From contig DATKKE010000053.1 in NCBI GenBank assembly GCA_035543455.1, positions 32,379-96,378 of the forward strand: a stretch of 64,000 bases of DNA. The letters are read 5' to 3'. Positions 24,697-32,631 of this stretch are shown in pieces (positions within the stretch are counted from its first letter, which is position 1; each line of letters begins with the position of its first letter). The notes below the pieces were generated by a model that saw only the letters and a list, made by a program, of their open reading frames with translations, was not told the DNA's origin and made no database searches. Position numbers and translations under genes: made by a program. The stretch comes from CAIKOD01 sp035543455. GTDB taxonomy: Archaea; Halobacteriota; Methanomicrobia; Methanomicrobiales; Methanospirillaceae.

Positions 24697-25997
24697 CAGA
24701 AAAGAAAAAATTTCACCTGGGAACAACGGCATTACATGCCGGGCAGGTACCTGATCCCACGACCGGATCCAGGACTGTGCCGATCTACCAGACGTCGTCG
24801 TATGTTTTCAAAAGTGCGGAACATGCAGCCAATTTATTTGGCCTTCGGGAACTCGGGAATATTTATACCCGCCTGCAGAACCCAACGACGGACGTATTCG
24901 AGAAACGTGTAGCAGCTATTGAACGCGGTACCAGTGCAATTGCCACGGCATCCGGCGCGGCAGCAATAACCTATGCACTCCTGAATGTTACGAGGCCCGG
25001 GGATGAGATCGTTTCCGGCGATAACCTGTATGGGGGCACGTATGAATTTTTCCACTACACATTCCCAAAACTCGGGAGAACGGCCATTTTCGTGGACTCG
25101 ACAAAGCCGGAAGAATATAAAAAAGCGATCACACCAAAGACTAGGGCAATCTATGCCGAGACTATCGGGAACCCGAAGCTCGATGTCCCGGACTTCGAAG
25201 CAATAGCCAAAATTGCTCATGATGCAGGGCTGCCGTTTGTCGTCGATAACACAACAGGCGTCGGACTCGTACGTCCGATCGAGCACGGTGCCGATATCGT
25301 CGTGTTATCGGCGACAAAATACATCGGCGGACATGGTAATTCGATCGGTGGCATAATTGTCGATTCAGGCCGGTTCAACTGGAATAATGGTAAATTTCCG
25401 GAATTTACCGAGCCCGACCCGAGTTATCACGGACTTAAATACTGGGATGCTTTTGGAAACTTTCCCGGTCTCGGAAATGTGGCATTTTCCTTTAAGATCC
25501 GCGTCTCCCTCATGAGAGATACCGGGGCGGTTTTGAGTCCGTTTAATTCCTGGCTTTTCCTTATCGGGCTCGAAACTTTGCATCTGCGTGTGCCGCGTCA
25601 TTCAGAGAATGCCCTGGCCGTGGCGCAATTCCTGAAGGGCCATCCAAATGTAGCCTGGGTCAACTATACCGGGCTTCCCGGACACCCAAGCCATCATCTT
25701 GCCCGGAAATACCTGACAGGAGGGTTTGGACCTCTTGTCGGATTTGGCGTAAAAGGAGGAGAGATTGCAAGCAAAAAGTTTATCGATCACCTTAAATTGT
25801 TTTCAAACCTGGCAAACATCGGGGATTCAAAGAGCCTGGTTATTCATCCGGCATCGACGACACACCAGCAGCTGACAACCGACGAACAGGCAAAAACAGG
25901 CGTAACTCCTGATTTCGTACGACTCTCAATCGGAACGGAAGATATTGAAGATATCCTCGCAGATCTTGATCAGGCGTTGAAGGCTGCATGTCGGTAA
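24693..25997 (+). CDS. metY: O-acetylhomoserine sulfhydrylase MetY
   Basis: A 434-residue Cys/Met-metabolism PLP enzyme with TRLQNPTTDVFEKR, NLYGGTYEFF, DNTTGVG and the PLP lysine Lys209 in SATKYIGGHG. It joins O-acetylhomoserine (from MetX) and sulfide to give homocysteine. Its ATG overlaps the SepCysS stop (ATGA), so tRNA-dependent cysteine synthesis and homocysteine synthesis are coupled in one transcript. With MetX at 15 kb this gives a complete acetylhomoserine route. Confidence 0.92.
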   Translation: MTEKKKFHLGTTALHAGQVPDPTTGSRTVPIYQTSSYVFKSAEHAANLFGLRELGNIYTRLQNPTTDVFEKRVAAIERGTSAIATASGAAAITYALLNVTRPGDEIVSGDNLYGGTYEFFHYTFPKLGRTAIFVDSTKPEEYKKAITPKTRAIYAETIGNPKLDVPDFEAIAKIAHDAGLPFVVDNTTGVGLVRPIEHGADIVVLSATKYIGGHGNSIGGIIVDSGRFNWNNGKFPEFTEPDPSYHGLKYWDAFGNFPGLGNVAFSFKIRVSLMRDTGAVLSPFNSWLFLIGLETLHLRVPRHSENALAVAQFLKGHPNVAWVNYTGLPGHPSHHLARKYLTGGFGPLVGFGVKGGEIASKKFIDHLKLFSNLANIGDSKSLVIHPASTTHQQLTTDEQAKTGVTPDFVRLSIGTEDIEDILADLDQALKAACR

Positions 25998-26047
25998 ACC
26001 AGGAAGAAATGTATTCATCTTTTCTTGAAGATTTTTTTGATAAAATA

Positions 26048-26304
26048 GCTCTGTTAACATCCTGGAATTAATAAATTCCATTCCCTTCTCAATTCATTCT
26101 CAATAGGTTTGTATTCAGACGCTCCAGGGGCTCTGCCCCGTCGCTTTAGCGTCCCGGTCAGGATCGTGAGAGATCTGAACAATTATCTTCCTGCTTCATT
26201 GCCCTGGTACCTTTTCCAATGGCTATCCTGATGGGGGAGGGGCAGGGGGGTGTATCCCCTCCTGTCGAGGTGAAATATAAACAAAGTGAGGAATTCAACA
26301 GAGC
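26048..26304 (-). repeat. Dispersed repeat, copy B (near-identical inverted partner of copy C)
   Basis: 257 bp with ends GCTCTGTTAAC and TTCAACAGAGC, imperfect terminal inverted repeats. The core has the hairpin AGGGGCTCTGCCCC. By eye its reverse complement matches 32632-32903 almost base for base through the centre (ATCAGGATAGCCATTGGAAA to TCCTGACCGGGACGCTAAAG). It fills the 420-bp gap after metY. Confidence 0.8.
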
Positions 26305-26417
26305 GGACAAAACATTAATTTCAGATTTTTTGAAGCCTGGGTGGGCATTTGATTTGCTTTCCCGGTTTTGTAACCGAATGGAAAACCCTGAAACCAAAAA
26401 AAATTGAACATAAAAAA

Positions 26418-26663
26418 TTATCCGGCAATGCCTCGTTCTCCTCCATTAATGCCGTAGAGACTTTGTCGTGCATCAGTAAAATAAAGGCGTTCCACGAGAA
26501 CATTCTCATTTTTCAGTCTCCTCAGAGCATATCTGACAGTGCGGGCCGGCAGTTGCGTCTTTTCAATAATCGATTTCTGAGTCAGCTGCCCTTCTGTCTC
26601 AAGCACCCTGTATACTAATTTGGCCGATGGCGGCAGGTGCCTGATGTCGTCCGGTTTATTCAA
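26418..26663 (-). CDS. Small winged-helix transcriptional regulator
   Basis: An 81-residue protein: LPPSAKLVYRVLETEGQLTQ, then a winged-helix core (KSIIEKTQLPARTVRYALRR) and LYFTDARQSLYGI. It is of the MarR/ArsR-like type that responds through DNA binding alone. A one-mismatch copy of the cysteine palindrome lies 58 bp upstream, so it may belong to that regulon or be a second regulator of it. No ligand-binding domain is present. Confidence 0.7.
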   Translation of the reverse strand: MNKPDDIRHLPPSAKLVYRVLETEGQLTQKSIIEKTQLPARTVRYALRRLKNENVLVERLYFTDARQSLYGINGGERGIAG

Positions 26664-26720
26664 TCCTGTTTGTACAACAAAAACGATCCCTCATAGTAGG
26701 ATCACCATAAGTAATTCGAC

Positions 26721-26734
26721 TTCACAATTGTTAA
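26721..26734. promoter_or_regulatory. Cysteine-regulon operator 7 (winged-helix gene promoter)
   Basis: TTCACAATTGTTAA, one mismatch, next to an AAAATATT element on the minus strand. It is the weakest-context copy of the set. It lies in a 420-bp stretch (26664-27083) that also holds the tiny Gly/Cys frame at 26791-26850. Confidence 0.5.
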
Positions 26735-26790
26735 TATTTTCGCAGGCTTCCTCCACAACATTACGTCTAAAGATGGGCATACTGATTATT

Positions 26791-26850
26791 TCAGCCGCCG
26801 CAGCATCCTCCGCCGCCCATTGTAGCCGCCATGCCCCCGGGATATAACAT
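26791..26850 (-). CDS. Candidate 19-residue Gly/Cys-rich peptide
   Basis: A frame encoding MLYPGGMAATMGGGGCCGG followed by TGA. The strikingly regular MGGGGCCGG end and an upstream GAGAGG with a GTATAC element ~30 bp before the ATG suggest a real small gene. It lies upstream of operator 7 and the winged-helix gene on the same strand. The vicinal Cys pair could bind metal or act as a thiol. Chance GC-rich sequence is the alternative; no family is known to me. Confidence 0.3.
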   Translation of the reverse strand: MLYPGGMAATMGGGGCCGG

Positions 26851-27083
26851 CCCATATCAGCCTCTCGTCAACGCAGTATACGAAGAGACCAGCTGATTCT
26901 CCGGGATGAACCCGTGGCGCATGAACCATATCGAAAAGAAAAGGAATAATCCCGGAATATGACTACCATTACGCCTCTGCCGGGCCTCACCCAAAAATGT
27001 CACGTTAGTGGTCGCCAGATTACCCGGAACAAGATCTATTTACCGAGATACCATGATATGATACATGAACGACAACGATTCCG

Positions 27084-28001
27084 ATGAAAACCTCATTACC
27101 GAATATACTCCTGATCATCTCTCTTGCATTGAACGTACTGCTCGCAATTTCTCTCGGCATCCTGCTTGTCGGATACAGCCCGGGAGCTACAAACCAGCTG
27201 AATGAGCTCCGGCAGAAAAATTCCGACCTGCTAGAGCAGATTGCAGGCTATAATCTTACTATCAGCCAGTATCTAAGCCAGATCGACTTCTACCGGAACC
27301 GGTTTAACGGGTCGTCATCTGCCAATATTTCACCGGGAAGCGGAATACTGGGGACTGCAGGACTGCAGGCCCCTGCCGTGATGTCGACGGTGACATATAG
27401 CCGCCAGGGATCGATAGTATTCCAGCATATCACGCAGAACGGCACCATGATGGATGTAAATGTCGAGATAAAGCCCGGGGAGGGAAGGGTCCTTGTCGAG
27501 ACACGACCCCTTATGGGAGTTGTTTTCCAGGATGCTGCGAATACTGCCGTGTCAGTTGCAGAAAACATCACGGGTGCGGATCTTTCTGCAAATGACGTGA
27601 TATTCTCTATCCACGCCCCGGGAGAAGTTCCCCAAATCGACGGCCCGAGTGCCGGCGCCCTGATGACTGCGGTGGTTACAGCGGCGATAGAAAACCAGAC
27701 GCTGAACCAGAGTGTGACACTGACAGGAACGATAAACCCGGACGGGACCGTCGGTGCGATAGGAGGCGTAACAGATAAAGCACAGGCTGCCAGGGATTCA
27801 GGGAAATTATTGCTCCTTCTCCCGGAAGATAACCGGATCCTCTCATTCACTACGACAGGGGGCAGAAACTTTTTTGGGATGGCCACGAACAGACCAGTCA
27901 CCCAGACGACCGATGCAAAAGAATATATTGAAAACCAGACAGGAATCCAGGTCAGGTATGTACGTAATATTTCAGACGTACTTTCGGTTGTCCTGGAATA
28001 G
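27084..28001 (+). CDS. Membrane-anchored Lon-like (S16) serine protease
   Basis: A 305-residue protein with one N-terminal membrane segment (~7-31), a coiled-coil linker (~36-70) and a Lon-type proteolytic domain without an AAA module. The catalytic dyad is Ser189 in DGPSAGALM and Lys232 in GGVTDKAQAA. Its topology places the protease outside or at the membrane face. It could degrade exported or membrane proteins; the substrate is unknown. No strong RBS is seen. Confidence 0.85.
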   Translation: MKTSLPNILLIISLALNVLLAISLGILLVGYSPGATNQLNELRQKNSDLLEQIAGYNLTISQYLSQIDFYRNRFNGSSSANISPGSGILGTAGLQAPAVMSTVTYSRQGSIVFQHITQNGTMMDVNVEIKPGEGRVLVETRPLMGVVFQDAANTAVSVAENITGADLSANDVIFSIHAPGEVPQIDGPSAGALMTAVVTAAIENQTLNQSVTLTGTINPDGTVGAIGGVTDKAQAARDSGKLLLLLPEDNRILSFTTTGGRNFFGMATNRPVTQTTDAKEYIENQTGIQVRYVRNISDVLSVVLE

Positions 28002-28136
28002 TTTTTTTTCCCGGCATGTGATTTTTCCGGAAATGAGAGATATTAATTTTTCCTTCTGTGTCCTATATGGCATGTATCTGCAAATAATATCGGAATAATT
28101 GAGCGTCAGATTTTCTGAAGGGATTAAACCACAAAA

Positions 28137-28153
28137 TTTGGTATTATCCCAAA
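28137..28153. promoter_or_regulatory. Metal-uptake operator a (upstream of the DtxR-like gene)
   Basis: TTTGG-TATTATC-CCAAA, an inverted repeat with a 7-bp spacer that overlaps the likely TATA element (TATTAT), 33 bp before the ATG. The same arms and spacing recur before cbiM at 30382-30398. Confidence 0.65.
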
Positions 28154-28186
28154 CATTTTTCCCGGTTGTCACCCATATGCTATGTC

Positions 28187-28648
28187 ATGGATATATCCAG
28201 TGGTCTTGAATTGTCCAGAAGAAAAGTCGAATATCTGAAATATATCTCCGAGAAAAACGGGGTTGTAAAAACGAACGAGATTGCATCCCATTTTAATGTC
28301 GATCCTTCAACGATCACCAAAACAATAAGTGAACTTGCTGAAAGCGGTCTTGTCGTTCACACACCCTATTACGGGGTCGACCTCTCTGACTCAGGAAGAC
28401 AATATGCCGAATTCTCAATAAAGAGGCATAGAATTCTCTCCCTCATGCTGACTCATTACGGGTTATCGCATGAACAAGCGTGTGTAGAGGTCTCGATGTT
28501 TGAAAGCCTTGTATCAAAGGATGCAATCGATCTGATATGCAAGTCAATGGGTCATCCGCAGCAGGGAATCTGCGGTACGATCACCCACGATGATGGATGC
28601 CGTCATCGGGAGAGTCCTAACACCGATAAAAGCCCCCTATGCCAGTAA
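28187..28648 (+). CDS. DtxR/MntR-family metal-dependent regulator
   Basis: A 153-residue protein with an N-terminal winged helix (NGVVKTNEIASHFNVDPSTI, ~25-44) and a DtxR dimerisation/metal region (KRHRILSLMLTHYGLSHEQA, then CVEVSMFESLVS). There is no SH3-like domain. A His/Cys-rich tail (GTITHDDGCRHRES) might bind nickel or cobalt. I chose ATG 28187 over TTG 28166. It stands first in a cluster with an ECF cobalt/nickel transporter and has the shared operator in its own promoter, so it is the likely metal sensor for uptake. Confidence 0.82.
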   Translation: MDISSGLELSRRKVEYLKYISEKNGVVKTNEIASHFNVDPSTITKTISELAESGLVVHTPYYGVDLSDSGRQYAEFSIKRHRILSLMLTHYGLSHEQACVEVSMFESLVSKDAIDLICKSMGHPQQGICGTITHDDGCRHRESPNTDKSPLCQ

Positions 28649-28668
28649 CGATCGGTAGGAGTTGATTC

Positions 28669-29493
28669 ATGAGCACCGCGGCAATCTCGGAACATTTACC
28701 GGATATCGACCTCATTACGTCGTACGCAGAACGGCAAGATTCTGTATTTTCCCGGGTCAGTCCCTGGACCAAGTTTTTCCTCCTCATTCTCGTCGTGTTA
28801 ACGATCACGCTCACCCGGAATCTCTTCATCCTCATCGCACTCTATGGCATCATTATGTTCCTCTTCGCCCTGGCCGGACTGCCGGTAAGAAAACTGGTTG
28901 CCTGGTATACGATGCCACTCGTTTTTGTCATCTCACTGGTCGGCATAATGGCGTGGAGCGAGCCTGGGAATGCAGTCATATCGATTCTATTTGGCAGTCT
29001 GGTGCTGACTCTGACCGACAATGGAATTATCCTTGTTGTGACACTGATCCTGAAAGCACTCATATCCATAACGTTCTCCCTCTTTTTCCTGATGACAACA
29101 CGGTATGAGCATTTCTCCAGCATGATCTACCGGCTCTTCCCTGACCCCCTCGATCAGATTTTCCTCATGGCCTACCGGTTTCTCTTCCTTACGCTCGCGA
29201 TGACCGGCTCCCTGCTCAAGGCTGTCAGGTCCAGGGGAGGCGGTCTCATCCATTCGCTCCGTATACAGGGAAAACTTTTCGCGGAAATAGCGGGCCTTGT
29301 CTTTATCCGGTCGTTTGAGCGAGCGGAACGCGTGCACAAAGCGATGATCGCCCGGGGATACAGCGGCGGATCGTATGGTGCACGGTCGGCGATCCCCGCC
29401 CCATGCCCTGCTGAATATTGCATCCTTGCTGCAGCCACACTTGCTGTTCTCATCACCGGTATCATGTCCCATGCAGGAGGTGCATTACGATAA
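28669..29493 (+). CDS. cbiQ: ECF transporter T component CbiQ (cobalt/nickel)
   Basis: A 274-residue membrane protein with about five to six hydrophobic segments and the EcfT coupling motif ERAERVHKAMIARGYSG near residue 225. It couples the ATPase CbiO to the substrate unit CbiM. The start is 20 bp after the regulator gene. Its stop TAA overlaps the apparent AUA start of cbiO. The metal (Co or Ni) cannot be decided by motif; nickel for hydrogenase and F430 is the larger need in this organism. Confidence 0.88.
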   Translation: MSTAAISEHLPDIDLITSYAERQDSVFSRVSPWTKFFLLILVVLTITLTRNLFILIALYGIIMFLFALAGLPVRKLVAWYTMPLVFVISLVGIMAWSEPGNAVISILFGSLVLTLTDNGIILVVTLILKALISITFSLFFLMTTRYEHFSSMIYRLFPDPLDQIFLMAYRFLFLTLAMTGSLLKAVRSRGGGLIHSLRIQGKLFAEIAGLVFIRSFERAERVHKAMIARGYSGGSYGARSAIPAPCPAEYCILAAATLAVLITGIMSHAGGALR

Positions 29494-30377
29494 CTATCAT
29501 TCGCAGAGATCCCTTCGCACCTCATTACCCTCCGATCGAGCCGGAGAAGGAACTCATTCACGTCGATTGCGCGAGCCATATGTACCCCGATGGGAGTGTG
29601 GGTATTCACGAGATGTGCTTCTCCGTGAAAAAAGATGAGATTGTAGCTCTGTGTGGTCCCAATGGATCAGGTAAGTCAACCCTTATCGAGCACCTGAACG
29701 GGCTCCTTATACCTTCGAAGGGCGAAATCTGGGTCAGGGGCCGGTCGATCACCAAGGGAGAGCGGACAAACCTCTGGAAAGACGTCGGGGTGGTCTTCCA
29801 GCAGTCCGATGATCAGCTATTCGCTCCGACCGTGCTTGACGATGTTATGTTCGGACCTCTCAACCTCGGGATGCGGCCTGAAGAGGCGAAGACTGCAGCG
29901 ATGGAAGCCCTCGCTGCGGTTGGGGCGGAGAATCTCGTCGGCAAGCTCCCCAATTACCTTAGCGGGGGGCAAAAAAGGCTCGTTTCCATTGCAGGCATCC
30001 TTGCCATGAAACCCCGCATCATAGCGCTGGACGAACCGACCTCTGACCTTGATCCGGTCCATAGCGGGATGACGGAGCAACTGATTCTTAACCTGCGGGA
30101 CCGGTTCGGCATCAGTGTCGTTATCGCAACGCATGACCTCGACCTCGCTGCCCGAATAGCAGACAGGATCTGCCTCGTGAAGAACGGATCTGTCTTTGCA
30201 GAAGGCAGGCCGGAAGAGATCTTTTATGATTCCGAGCTCATCCAGGAAGCCGGCCTCCGGTTGCCGGACACCGTTATGACGTACCTTGAATTCTGTAAAA
30301 AACGGGGGATCGCCCCAGGGGATCATCCAATTACCCGTGAAGATCTCGTGAATCTTCTCTCTACCATTTCTGACTGA
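29490..30377 (+). CDS. cbiO: ECF transporter ATPase CbiO (apparent AUA start)
   Basis: A ~295-residue ABC ATPase with Walker A CGPNGSGKS, signature LSGGQKR and Walker B IIALDEPTSDLDP. The frame is open far upstream, but the only plausible ribosome site, GGAGGTG at 29476-29482, is followed 7 bases later by ATA at 29490, which overlaps the cbiQ stop as ATAA. The next ATG/GTG/TTG lies ~30 codons later, inside the ABC fold (HVDCASHMYPDG). So initiation at AUA (or nearby AUC/AUU) is likely. Product: energising subunit of the cobalt/nickel importer. Confidence 0.85.
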   Translation: MTIIRRDPFAPHYPPIEPEKELIHVDCASHMYPDGSVGIHEMCFSVKKDEIVALCGPNGSGKSTLIEHLNGLLIPSKGEIWVRGRSITKGERTNLWKDVGVVFQQSDDQLFAPTVLDDVMFGPLNLGMRPEEAKTAAMEALAAVGAENLVGKLPNYLSGGQKRLVSIAGILAMKPRIIALDEPTSDLDPVHSGMTEQLILNLRDRFGISVVIATHDLDLAARIADRICLVKNGSVFAEGRPEEIFYDSELIQEAGLRLPDTVMTYLEFCKKRGIAPGDHPITREDLVNLLSTISD

Positions 30378-30381
30378 AAAA

Positions 30382-30398
30382 TTTGGCCATATCCCAAA
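30382..30398. promoter_or_regulatory. Metal-uptake operator b (cbiM promoter)
   Basis: TTTGG-CCATATC-CCAAA; the arms extend to 8 bp (AAATTTGG/CCAAATTT). A TATA-like AAATATTTTTATGG follows at about 30405-30418. So cbiM has its own promoter within the cluster, under the same operator type as the regulator. Confidence 0.7.
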
Positions 30399-30470
30399 TT
30401 TTAAGAAATATTTTTATGGCTGTTCATGCAATGGTGTAACTAACCGCTTGCCTTCTGTTGGGGAGAGACA

Positions 30471-31121
30471 TTGGCTCATATTCATCTGGAAGACGGATCG
30501 TTCACCCTGTTCTGGGTGCTTGTCTGGTGGATCATCGCACTCGTTCTAATCGGAATAGCGCTTTTCCTATTGCGGACAAAAAATAGACCTGATCCCAAAA
30601 TGATCACCGTTGCCGCGTTTGTGACTGCTGCTTCCTTTGCAATCTTCCAGGTGCAGGTCCCCATCTTCGGCGGGGTCCACATGAACCTCACGCCGCTCAT
30701 CGGTATTCTTACAGGACCGGTGATCGGCTCGCTCATCGTCTTCATCGTCAATATCCTGTCGGCCGCCATAGGCCACGGGGGATGGGGCCTTGTCGGGGCG
30801 AATGTGCTCGTAAACTTCTCCGAGGTTTGTGTCGGCTGGCTCACGTTCCGGGGCATGAAGAAGATTACCAGGGATCGTTTCTCACAGGCCGGTGTCGCAA
30901 CCCTGGCCGGGCTCTTCGTGGGAAATATCGTGATGATTGTGATCATCCTCATCTCCGGAATCCAGGGCGTCAACCAGACCACGGCCCAGATCCTCACCGG
31001 GCTCTCCCTGCTTGCTGCGGTAAACATGGGGGTGGCAGTCATAGAAGCATTTATTACCGGGCTCATAGTCACCTATATCGCCAAGGTCAGGCCGGATATC
31101 CTGGGAGATGACAGGAAATGA
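30471..31121 (+). CDS. cbiM: ECF transporter substrate-binding membrane unit CbiM/NikM
   Basis: A 216-residue membrane protein of the CbiM family with GGVHMNLTPLIGILTGPVIG and about six membrane segments. In studied NikM/CbiM proteins the metal is bound by the free N-terminus with the first His (MHI). Here the start is TTG with MAHIHLEDG, so Ala is inserted before His; after Met removal the N-terminus would be Ala-His. RBS GGGGAGAG precedes the TTG. Order cbiQ-cbiO-cbiM is inverted relative to common operons. Confidence 0.85.
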   Translation: MAHIHLEDGSFTLFWVLVWWIIALVLIGIALFLLRTKNRPDPKMITVAAFVTAASFAIFQVQVPIFGGVHMNLTPLIGILTGPVIGSLIVFIVNILSAAIGHGGWGLVGANVLVNFSEVCVGWLTFRGMKKITRDRFSQAGVATLAGLFVGNIVMIVIILISGIQGVNQTTAQILTGLSLLAAVNMGVAVIEAFITGLIVTYIAKVRPDILGDDRK

Positions 31122-31384
31122 TAACAGAAGGGGATAAAAAGGGTCCCATCATTTTCGGTATGGTTGTACTTGTCGTGGCTGTTGCAGCGCTTATAGCATA
31201 CCAGATGACCGGTGATCTGGGGATCGAGGACCGGTACAGTCAGGCTGTTGGTCTCCCAGTCAGCGGTGAAACGGCGACCGGTTTCTCTCTCGAAGGGAAT
31301 CCCGTACTGTACCTGGTAGTCCTTGGCGTTCTGTTGATTGTGTGTTTCGTGGCATACCGAAGGTTCATGGCGAAACCGGATTGA
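31118..31384 (+). CDS. Small two-span membrane protein of the cobalt/nickel transporter (CbiN-like)
   Basis: An 88-residue protein with two membrane segments (~10-28 and ~64-82) and a short outer loop (GIEDRYSQAVGLP). It overlaps the cbiM stop (ATGA). Position and topology match CbiN or NikN-type accessory subunits, though I see no PDGLE motif. It likely assists metal loading of CbiM. Confidence 0.7.
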   Translation: MITEGDKKGPIIFGMVVLVVAVAALIAYQMTGDLGIEDRYSQAVGLPVSGETATGFSLEGNPVLYLVVLGVLLIVCFVAYRRFMAKPD

Positions 31385-31593
31385 GCGGCAACTGGCTGAA
31401 ACAGGCCTGCAATAACCCTCGGGATAGTTAGTCCCGTAAAGTTCGGCCGCGTGAATTATTGTCCCCGGGGATGGTCAACCCGGGCATTTTGCGTTAGTTG
31501 CATGAATTTTTTTCAATCCTGTATACTTTCGTTAAACCCGGAGATTGCATCATATAAAAAAATTTTTATGTCAAACCCGGATTATAGTAGTTG

Positions 31594-31821
31594 ATGCAAT
31601 ACCGGGGGAAAATATTTGCAGCATTCCTGATTATCCTGATTTTGTTAGCCGCATTTGTGTTGCTTGCGTTGTGGATGATGATAACGCTGAACCCGGAAAG
31701 CCAGTCAGGTGCCGTGTATATCCTCTTTGACCAGATCGGCCGGGTAATCGTTTCCGTAATGCAGGTCCTTTCCGGCATGATGGGTTGGATGATCGATCGT
31801 TTCTGGTCATTGGTAGGTTAA
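31594..31821 (+). CDS. Small membrane protein, unknown
   Basis: A ~75-residue protein, MQYRGKIFAAFLII, with one long hydrophobic segment (~8-32) and a second amphipathic, Met-rich region (VMQVLSGMMGWMIDRFW). A TATA-like AAATTTTTATG about 25-30 bp upstream fits a leaderless transcript. No family recognised. It stands alone between the metal transporter and a repeat. Confidence 0.5.
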   Translation: MQYRGKIFAAFLIILILLAAFVLLALWMMITLNPESQSGAVYILFDQIGRVIVSVMQVLSGMMGWMIDRFWSLVG

Positions 31822-31857
31822 TTAAAACCATTAATACATTTGCCCGGTCATCAGCAC

Positions 31858-32052
31858 CGGGTGTTTTATTAACGATCAGAGGCCCCGGCGAGCTCTGCGC
31901 CGCCGCAGCAGCGTTCCCAGTCAGGATAATGAGAGACGAGAAAGAATCCTTCGCTTTCGCATTGCCGGCAATCTTTTCCACCATCTATCTCCACGGCGGG
32001 GAGGCAGAGGGGTTAAACGCCTCCTGTCAGGCGACATATAAAGAACAGGCAC
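31858..32052 (-). repeat. Dispersed repeat, copy E (diverged)
   Basis: About 195 bp with the same order of blocks as copy B: a GGCCCCGGCGAGC hairpin area, CCCAGTCAGGATAATGAGAGA, CAATCTTTTCCACC, and CGCCTCCTGTCAGGCGACAT. It is clearly older than B and C. It accounts for the 303-bp gap before the aIF1A gene. Confidence 0.6.
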
Positions 32053-32124
32053 AAACAATAAGATCCCCAAATTGAAAATTAAAAAAAACATGATACCTGT
32101 CCGGGTTGAAAAATCAGGGAATTT

Positions 32125-32487
32125 TCAGAGATAATGATTTTTCCGAAGCCATTCCGCCTGTGGCGGCAGGTACCGGTAGAGGATGTCACATTTCGAATCC
32201 TGGAAACTCCACGGGACCACGATAACAATGTCTCCTTCACGGATCCAGGCGCGTTTCTTTATTTTCCCTTTGATCCGGCCCATTCGTTCGACCCCGTCAT
32301 GGCATCGGACACGGATATGATTCGCTCCCATCATCAGGTCGGCGCGGGCAAACTGTTCCCGGTTTCTTTTCTTTGGAAGCCTTACGCGGACAAAAGGGGT
32401 CCCATCTGGGTTTAATTCGGTAATTCCTTCCGTTTCATTAGTTTTTCCGGTATTATTCTTAATATAGACAACTCCATCGGTGTACAT
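32125..32487 (-). CDS. Translation initiation factor aIF1A
   Basis: A ~120-residue protein. After a variable N-terminus (MYTDGVVYIKNNTGK) comes the S1-like OB fold typical of archaeal IF1A: FVRVRLPKKRNREQFARAD, GANHIRVRCHDGVERMGRI and REGDIVIVVPWSFQD. It binds the small ribosomal subunit A site during initiation. The N-terminus is longer than in many homologues, and a Met one codon earlier or downstream starts are possible. Confidence 0.9.
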   Translation of the reverse strand: MYTDGVVYIKNNTGKTNETEGITELNPDGTPFVRVRLPKKRNREQFARADLMMGANHIRVRCHDGVERMGRIKGKIKKRAWIREGDIVIVVPWSFQDSKCDILYRYLPPQAEWLRKNHYL

Positions 32488-32631
32488 CAATGATATAAGA
32501 CCGGATTAAAGTATGCATTGGAGCGGATGGTGGTTTCGCCGAAAAGAACACTGTTTACGGGATGGAATAGCGGATATTTCTAAAAAAATGGACTTCCTCC
32601 CCAAGCGATTGACATAAAGAATGAAAGAAAC

